Of a stretch of DNA of 64,000 nt, positions 58,443-64,000 are shown one piece after another; position 1 is the first letter of the stretch, and each line of letters opens with the position of its first letter. The translations under genes and the position numbers were made by a program. This stretch comes from Piliocolobus tephrosceles (Eukaryota > Chordata > Mammalia > Primates > Cercopithecidae): NCBI RefSeq assembly GCF_002776525.5, contig NC_045436.1:53132480-53196479 (forward strand). The letters are read 5' to 3'. The notes under the pieces are model-generated. The model was given only the letters and a program-made list of their open reading frames with translations. It was not told the origin of the DNA and made no database searches.

Positions 58443-58859
58443 TTTTTTTTTTTTTCCTTCCAAATTTATTTTAGGTTCAAGAGGTACATGTGCAATTTTT
58501 TACATGGGCAAATTGCATGTTGTGGGGCTTTGGTGTACTGGACATGTTGTCACTTGGGTAATCAGCATAACACTCAATAGGTAGTTTTTCTATCCTCACC
58601 CTTCTCCCAACCCCCACCATGTAATAGGCCCCAATATCTATTGTTTCCTTCTTTGTGTCCTTGTGTAGTCAGTGTTTGGCTCCCACTTATAAGTGAGAAC
58701 ATGTGTAATTTGGTTTTCTGTTCCTATGTTATCTCACTTAGGATAATGACCACAAGTTCCAAACACGTTGCTGCAAGAGACATTATCTCATTTTTTTTTT
58801 TTTTAATAGCTGTGTGGTATTCAATGGTGTATATGTACCACATTTTCTTTATCCTTTAA
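58443..58859 (-). mobile_element. Older L1 (L1PB/L1MA-type) 3' end
   Basis: A T-tract followed by the reverse complement of an L1 3' UTR and ORF2 tail ('aagaggtacatgtgcaat', 'cccacttataagtgagaac', 'tggtgtatatgtaccacat'), with an extra T-tract at 58,791-58,804. Confidence 0.85.
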
Positions 58860-60075
58860 TTTATTACTGGCTATAGAGAAGGCATAAATAAAGAGAATTA
58901 AAAGGACATATTAAGAAAAAAAATTCATCTGATTATTCCTAGGAAAGACTCAAAGAGTGAGAAAAAGACAAACGTAAGAATCTGGATCCAAGAGTCCTGG
59001 CTAGCAGACAAGATAGGGATGGTGGAGCATTAACACATGTAAGAAACACTGAGACTATGTTGAAAGAATTCTCGTCTTATTTTATAGAAAATCTGTATTC
59101 TTTACTATATCTAATGCAGTATGTGTAACCTCCCAAATATGTTCTCTTATCTTAGTTCAAGCTTTACAGAGCCCTGCGTCTCTTTCATAGATTGCAATTT
59201 GGTGCTATAGTTTTCTCTCGCTCGCTTTCTCTTGCTCTCTCTCTCTCTCCTCTCTTTTGCTCGCTTTCTCTTCTATCTAAAAGAGTTCAAAATAAATTTA
59301 TGGGCTATTACGTGGAACAACTGGAACCTTGTTACATTGTAAGTGACAACATAATTCAATGTCATAATTATGAAACAAATTTTTGGCAAAACCTAAAAAA
59401 AAAAAAAAAATGTACACTTCATGAACCAGCTAGCCTGCTTATATATTTGTATATCATGAAAAAAAAAAAAAAAAAAAAAAGGAAGTACTTACGTCTAGCA
59501 ACAAACATAAATGAAAATATTCTTAGCTGATGATCTTAACAGGCAAAACCTGGAAACAATCTGAGATCTATTATTAGAATGGTTAACTATGTTTTAATTG
59601 TTCTATTTTTTACGTTACAGTTTTTTTTTTTTTTTTTTTTTTTTACAAAGGAATACTACAAACAATAAAAGCAATGATGTACATAAAACTAAAGAAGAGG
59701 GATATATTCATTATATTTTATTTAAAGAAATCAGACGCAGAAGAATGTGTTCTGTATAATTCTATTTATGCGGAGTCAGACACAAGCAATGCTATTCCAT
59801 GGTTATAACAGTCAAAAAAGTAATTACATTTGAGGAGACACTAACTGAGAAAGTAAATGAAGCAACCATCCATTTTACTGGGAATATGCAATATCTCGAT
59901 CTATTATTATATTTTATTATATCATATGTAAATATGTGCGGATATATTTGATATATATGTGTATATATGGATATATTTGATATATATGTGTATATATTGC
60001 ACATACATAATCATCCATATATAATATGGATTCAATCTTATCCACTTTGTAAAATCCATTTACTGTACAATTATG
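58860..60075. other. Unique sequence with several low-complexity tracts
   Basis: Includes a CT-rich tract at 59,213-59,276, A-tracts at about 59,396-59,410 and 59,460-59,480, a T-tract at about 59,621-59,644, and a two-copy tandem of the 28-base unit 'gatatatttgatatatatgt...' at 59,939-59,998. Confidence 0.7.
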
Positions 60076-60134
60076 TATAGTAAAATTCACAAATTCATCA
60101 ATCTGTATAATCAAGATTTGTGAATTTTACTATA
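60076..60134. repeat. Perfect 19-bp inverted repeat (hairpin)
   Basis: TATAGTAAAATTCACAAAT (60,076-60,094) and its exact reverse complement (60,116-60,134) are separated by 21 bases. No known transposon surrounds it. Confidence 0.9.
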
Positions 60135-60309
60135 TATAATATATACATTAAAAATCACAATCTCAATCTTCAGAGCATTATGAGAAACTTGAAAGCTCTT
60201 TAGATCAGTCCACATATACAGCATGATATCATAATAAAATGTTTTTCTGAAAGTTTGCTAAAAATTGATTTTGTATTTTGTCATTTTAGAAATATTGACT
60301 AGATATATT

Positions 60310-61615
60310 GTTTTTTTCTTAATTTATTTTAAAGATGTTGTGTCATTGTCTTTCCACTTTCATTGTTTCTGAAAAGAAATCTGCTGCTATCTTCTTTTAT
60401 ACATAACATTTCTTTATTCTATAGCTGCTTTTAAGATTTTTCTCTTTAATCAGTGATTTGTGGTAATTTTATTATGATAGAATGTGAACTAAGGTCATTT
60501 AATTCATGTTTCTTATGCTTAACGTTGTGGAGATTCTTAGACCTGTGGACTTATAATTTTAATCAAATTTGCAAAAAATTACTTAAGTATGATTCCCCTA
60601 CCCCCACCTCCCCCGCACACCCTTTTGTTTTTTGCCCTTTACACTCTTTTAGGTACTCAGATACATAAGTGTGTTAGGCTTCTTGGCATTGTTTCCCAAA
60701 TCATTGGAACTAATAAAGTTCTTTTTGAAGAGCATCTTTTTTTTTTCTCTCTGAGTTTCATTCTGGGTAATTTCTTTTATATCTCTAAGTTCACAAGCTT
60801 TTATTTAGGAATGTTTAATTGATTGTAAATCTTATCAAGTGTTTCCAGACATTACAACTTTTATCTCTAAAATATAATTTGAGACATACTTTATACCTTC
60901 TGTTTCTATACTTAACATGTTCGACCTTTCCTCTAGCTTTATCAGCCTATGAAATTCAGTTATAGTAACAATCTTACTGTACTTATCTGCTAATTTTAAC
61001 ACTGGTGTCAGTTCTGGATTGGTTTCAAATGATTGCTTTTTCTTCTCATTATGGATATGTGTTTTTTGGCTTCCTGGTAATTTTTTACTGAATCTTATTA
61101 TTTTAAATTTTATAGTAGTGAATACTAAATAATTGATTTATTCTTCTGTTCTTGAGTTTTGTTCTGATTTAGCTAAGAAAACATGAAAAGAGTTTGATGT
61201 TTTTAAGTCTGGGTTTAAGTTTTGTAAACAAGATCAGGCAGTATTTGTTCTAGACTTAATTATTCCCTACTAGTAAGGCAAGATATTTCTGAATATTGTG
61301 CCGCTGAATTAGGTTTCCAGTGTGGTTGGTGGTAACAGGCGCTATTCCCATTCCCATGTAATCGCAGAATACCGTTTATATCAACATCATTTTATATCAA
61401 TAGCTCTCTAGCGGTCTGAGGTTCTCTCCCTTCATGAGTACTCTGCCCTGTGATTCCTATGCACCCTGAACTCAGATTCTCAATTCTGTCTCCTCATCTC
61501 AGGGAATCCATCCAGTTCTGCCTGAGTTCCCATTCTTGCACCTTGGCTTGAAACTCTTTCATGGATGTTAGGTTGGACAATCATATAGCTCATTTGTTTC
61601 CTGCATCTCAATGAT
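60310..61615 (-). mobile_element. L1M fragment, antisense (5' portion)
   Basis: Segments match the complement of the ORF1 and 5' region of old mammalian L1s: 'tttctgaaaagaaatctgct' near 60,367, 'ctgctaattttaacactggt' near 60,987, 'attattccctactagtaagg' near 61,260, and 'caggcgctattcccattccc' near 61,337. Very diverged. Interrupted downstream by an AluY. Confidence 0.6.
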
Positions 61616-61652
61616 AACTAATAATCATTGTCTGATGTCCATTAAATTGTTG

Positions 61653-61985
61653 GTTTTTTTTGTTTGTTTTTGTTTGTTTGTTTTTTGTTTGTTTGTTTTT
61701 TTGAAATGGAGTCTTGCTCTGTCGCCCAGGCTGGAGTGCAGTGGCCGGATCTCAGCTCACTGCAAGCTCCGCCTCTCGGGTTCACGCCATTCTCCTGCCT
61801 CAGCCTCCTGAGTAGCTGGGACTACAGGCGCCCGCCACCACGCCCGGCTAGTTTTTTGTATTTTTTAGTAGAGACGGGGTTTCACCGTGTTAGCCAGGAT
61901 GGTCTCGATCTCCTGACCTCATGATCCACCCGTCTCGGCCTCCCAAAGTGCTGGGATTACAGGCTTGAGCCACCGCGCCCGGCCG
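61653..61985 (-). mobile_element. Full-length AluY, Old World monkey type
   Basis: Near-perfect reverse-complement Alu with the cercopithecid GGCCGGATCTCAGCTCA variant and an A-tail patterned as (TTTG)n on the plus strand. AAATTGTTG at 61,644-61,652 and 61,986-61,994 is a perfect 9-bp target duplication. Probably the youngest Alu in the window. Confidence 0.95.
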
Positions 61986-62259
61986 AAATTGTTGCTTTAT
62001 GTATTTTGTTGATTTTTGGAAGTGTATCAAAATTAAATCTAGAAACAGAAGTCAATGTATAATGTTGGTGATGAAGATTACCACAAAAATATGTTACTCA
62101 AGACAGATATTTTAAAACTGTTACCCGAAATAGTTCTAGAAGTTAATTTGTCAAATACTGATTTTGTAAATAATAAAGTTTATATAAAATATTTACTGAG
62201 TTGAGTACGTTGGTTTTATTCTAGAGTTGGATTAAGGTTCATAGTTTTTTTTTTTTTTG

Positions 62260-62750
62260 TTTTTTTTTTGTCTTTTTAAATGTTTGTTTTGGTTTTGTTA
62301 TAGCTGTGGTTCATTATCTCTTCAGTTTGGACAATTTTGTTTTGGTTTAGGTTTTGTTTGTGCTTTTTTTGTTTGTTTGTTTTTGTATCTATGTTTCACT
62401 ATTTCTTCAATTTCAACAATTCTCCAGCATAATCTCATAAACTATTGCTTTCAATCTATTTGCTTTCCTTACCTTCTGATAATGACATACAAATGTGCTT
62501 GATCTTTTTGCTCTATTCCTTCTATATCTCTTTCCCCTCTTTGGAATTATCTACAGTTTTGTTTCTCTCTAATTCTTTCAGTAAAATTCCTTCTTACCGA
62601 TCATCCAGATTGCCTATGCTCTCGTTGTTGTATCTCACATGCTACTAAATTCTGTAATTGAGTTTTAATTATAGGTATAATATTTTGTAGTTACAGAATA
62701 TCTATTTATTTTATAAAACTGTTATTTGACATTCTAGTAGAGCAATGTTT
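62260..62750 (-). mobile_element. Possible L1M fragment, antisense
   Basis: A T/G-rich segment with 'gagttttaattataggtata' near 62,660 and 'cagaatatctatttatttta' near 62,695. It resembles the complement of the L1M ORF1 region. Weak. Confidence 0.4.
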
Positions 62751-62999
62751 GTTTTCTGAAATCCCAAACAATTGTTAAATAATTAGAGTTTTTAAAACAA
62801 GACATATTCTCACTTATCTGAAAATAACACAATAAACACTGGTTGTAGTTGGAAGCATGTATAAAATTATAATAAAAATTACTTCAAAAGTCACTTTGCT
62901 CAGTATAGCTATATCAAAGATTTTACCAAAGTAGTTCAAAAATTTTGTATAAAATGCTTTTACCGTAAATTAGGAAAAAAAAAATGTAATACATGTTGT

Positions 63000-63514
63000 A
63001 TTAGCTCTCTGTGGCTACTATCAGAAATTACCACAGACTTGACTTAAAATATAATTTTATTATCTTGCAGAGAAGATGGAAATCCAAAATCAATTTTACT
63101 AGACTGAATTCAATGTTAGTAACGCTAATTCCTTCTGAAGGCTATGAGAGGAGAATCAATTTCCTTGTCTTTTTCAGAAAAATAAAATGTGGGTATGTAT
63201 AATTTTGTCCGTGATCCCTTTTGTGGTATTCAATGTGCATCACTCCAAACTGCTGCTTCTGTAATCACCTTGGTTTCTCCTAAATGTGGCTTCTCTTCTG
63301 TCATTATAATGATTGTTGCAATTACATCGGGGCAAAATGTATAATCAAGGAACGTCTCCTTATTAAAAATCCCTGACTAATTTTATTTGCAAAGTAGTCT
63401 CTTTTCTAATATGAGGTAACATTTACAGGTTCTGAGGATTATATTTCAGATGTACTTGAGGCTATATTTAGAATATACTTGTGGACATATAGGCTATTAT
63501 TTAGCCTATAGTGC
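63000..63514 (-). mobile_element. MLT1-type MaLR LTR
   Basis: The complement order matches MLT1: 'gtattagctctctgtggctactat' region at 63,000, 'ccacagacttgac' at 63,032, 'cttctgaaggctatgagagg' near 63,133, 'catcactccaaactgctgct' near 63,238, 'ggtaacatttacaggttctg' near 63,415, and a 'ggctattatttagcctata' end. Old and diverged. Confidence 0.75.
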
Positions 63515-63545
63515 ATGTCTTGGTAATCTGGGTACAGTGATCTTA

Positions 63546-63637
63546 TACTAGAGTTATAGTTGGGATAGCAACTTATATTTATTATATAATATAATTTATT
63601 TCAAATATAAATTGCTATTCCAAATACAACTCTAATA
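63546..63637. repeat. Imperfect 35-bp inverted repeat (hairpin)
   Basis: Arms 63,546-63,580 and 63,603-63,637 are reverse complements with five mismatches, around a 22-base AT loop. Same style as the hairpin at 18,362, but the sequence is unrelated. Confidence 0.8.
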
Positions 63638-63675
63638 TAGTATACTAGATCTAGAACTATATATTTCAGTTCATA

Positions 63676-63693
63676 TATGTGTGTGTGTGTGTA

Positions 63694-63730
<37 letters not shown>

Positions 63731-63731
63731 G
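63676..63731. repeat. Microsatellite (TG)n-(TA)n
   Basis: About 17 TG units with one interruption run into about 12 TA units. A frame reading Cys-Val repeats here is a microsatellite artefact. Confidence 0.95.
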
Positions 63732-64000
63732 CCAATATTCACAAATACAAAGTACTTTGTATTACTTTAAATTATTTTATGTTTTCCTATATACACTATT
63801 TTTTTCTTACTGGTTTTGCTATTTGTATCCTAGTCTTACTGAAATAGCCTGTATTTCTTTAAAAGTAGTACTATATTTATTTATGGATCCTGGCTTACAG
63901 AGTCAGCTTTATAGTAATCTCCTCATAACTCTTGTCTAACTCAGTAAACATGGTGTAGAATCGAGTCAAATAGGTGATAAAAAAACTTCTTCAAGAAAGA

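Noticed and set aside
63679..63939. 86-codon frame beginning with Cys-Val repeats
   Set aside because: The start is a TG/TA microsatellite translated in frame; the rest has no motif.
1..64000. tRNA, 5S, U6, 7SK and Y RNA genes or pseudogenes
   Set aside because: Looked for recognisable box A/B and conserved 5' ends by eye on both strands and found none; a covariance-model scan would be needed to exclude diverged copies.

Overview
This window is nuclear DNA of a primate, almost certainly an Old World monkey (Cercopithecidae). It is AT-rich, has no prokaryote-style gene organisation, and is packed with primate transposable elements. Two young Alu elements (14,883-15,165 and 61,653-61,985) carry the GGCCGGATCTCAGCTCA variant of the Alu body that is typical of cercopithecid AluY subfamilies. 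Two truncated L1 tails (16,120-16,562 and 48,249-48,614) have the 3' UTR form seen in Old World monkey L1s. A block of exactly 100 N (16,020-16,119) marks an assembly gap inside an L1 poly-A tract.

I see no functional protein-coding gene, tRNA, rRNA, snRNA or CRISPR array. The open reading frames are short, and most lie inside transposons or LTRs. The window reads as intergenic or deep-intronic sequence whose content is a stratified record of retroelement insertions.

Layout. 1-1.15 kb: old L1 5'-UTR-like sequence. 1.28-1.70 kb: solo ERVL (MLT2-type) LTR. 2.4-2.8 kb: an unidentified diverged tandem repeat with a poly-A signal, possibly an LTR. 3.72-6.03 kb: complete minus-strand MaLR provirus with both LTRs. 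6.30-14.28 kb: complete minus-strand class I ERV provirus with a perfect 4-bp target duplication, carrying a later AluS. 14.9-16.6 kb: AluY, a fragment with a PGBD4/piggyBac-like N-terminal reading frame, the gap and an L1 tail. 16.6-19.7 kb: unique sequence with a long imperfect hairpin. 19.7-34.6 kb: a MER21-like LTR, then two degraded ERVL proviruses head to head (minus 20.5-27.3, plus 29.0-34.6). The first contains a MaLR solo LTR, a DNA transposon and an L1; the second contains an AluJ. 36.6-40.4 kb: Alus, an L1 and an ancient L2. 42.9-47.6 kb: long minus-strand L1M carrying an LTR12 (HERV9) solo LTR. 47.7-51.6 kb: further LTRs, including an LTR17 (HERV-W) solo LTR, and an L1 tail. 51.6-57.9 kb: mostly unique sequence. 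57.9-64 kb: FLAM, L1 fragments, AluY, MLT1 LTR and short hairpins.

The elements do not work together as a system. They are independent insertions whose nesting gives a relative order: ERVL, L2 and L1M are oldest; MaLR, class I ERV, LTR12 and LTR17 are intermediate; AluY and monkey-type L1 are youngest. The points most worth checking are the piggyBac/PGBD4-like fragment, three hairpin-forming inverted repeats outside known elements, an extra inverted ERVL segment at 33.9-34.1 kb, an unexplained 150-bp direct repeat inside the class I provirus, and three LTRs with well-kept promoter motifs. Family names come from recognition by eye, so subfamily calls are tentative.
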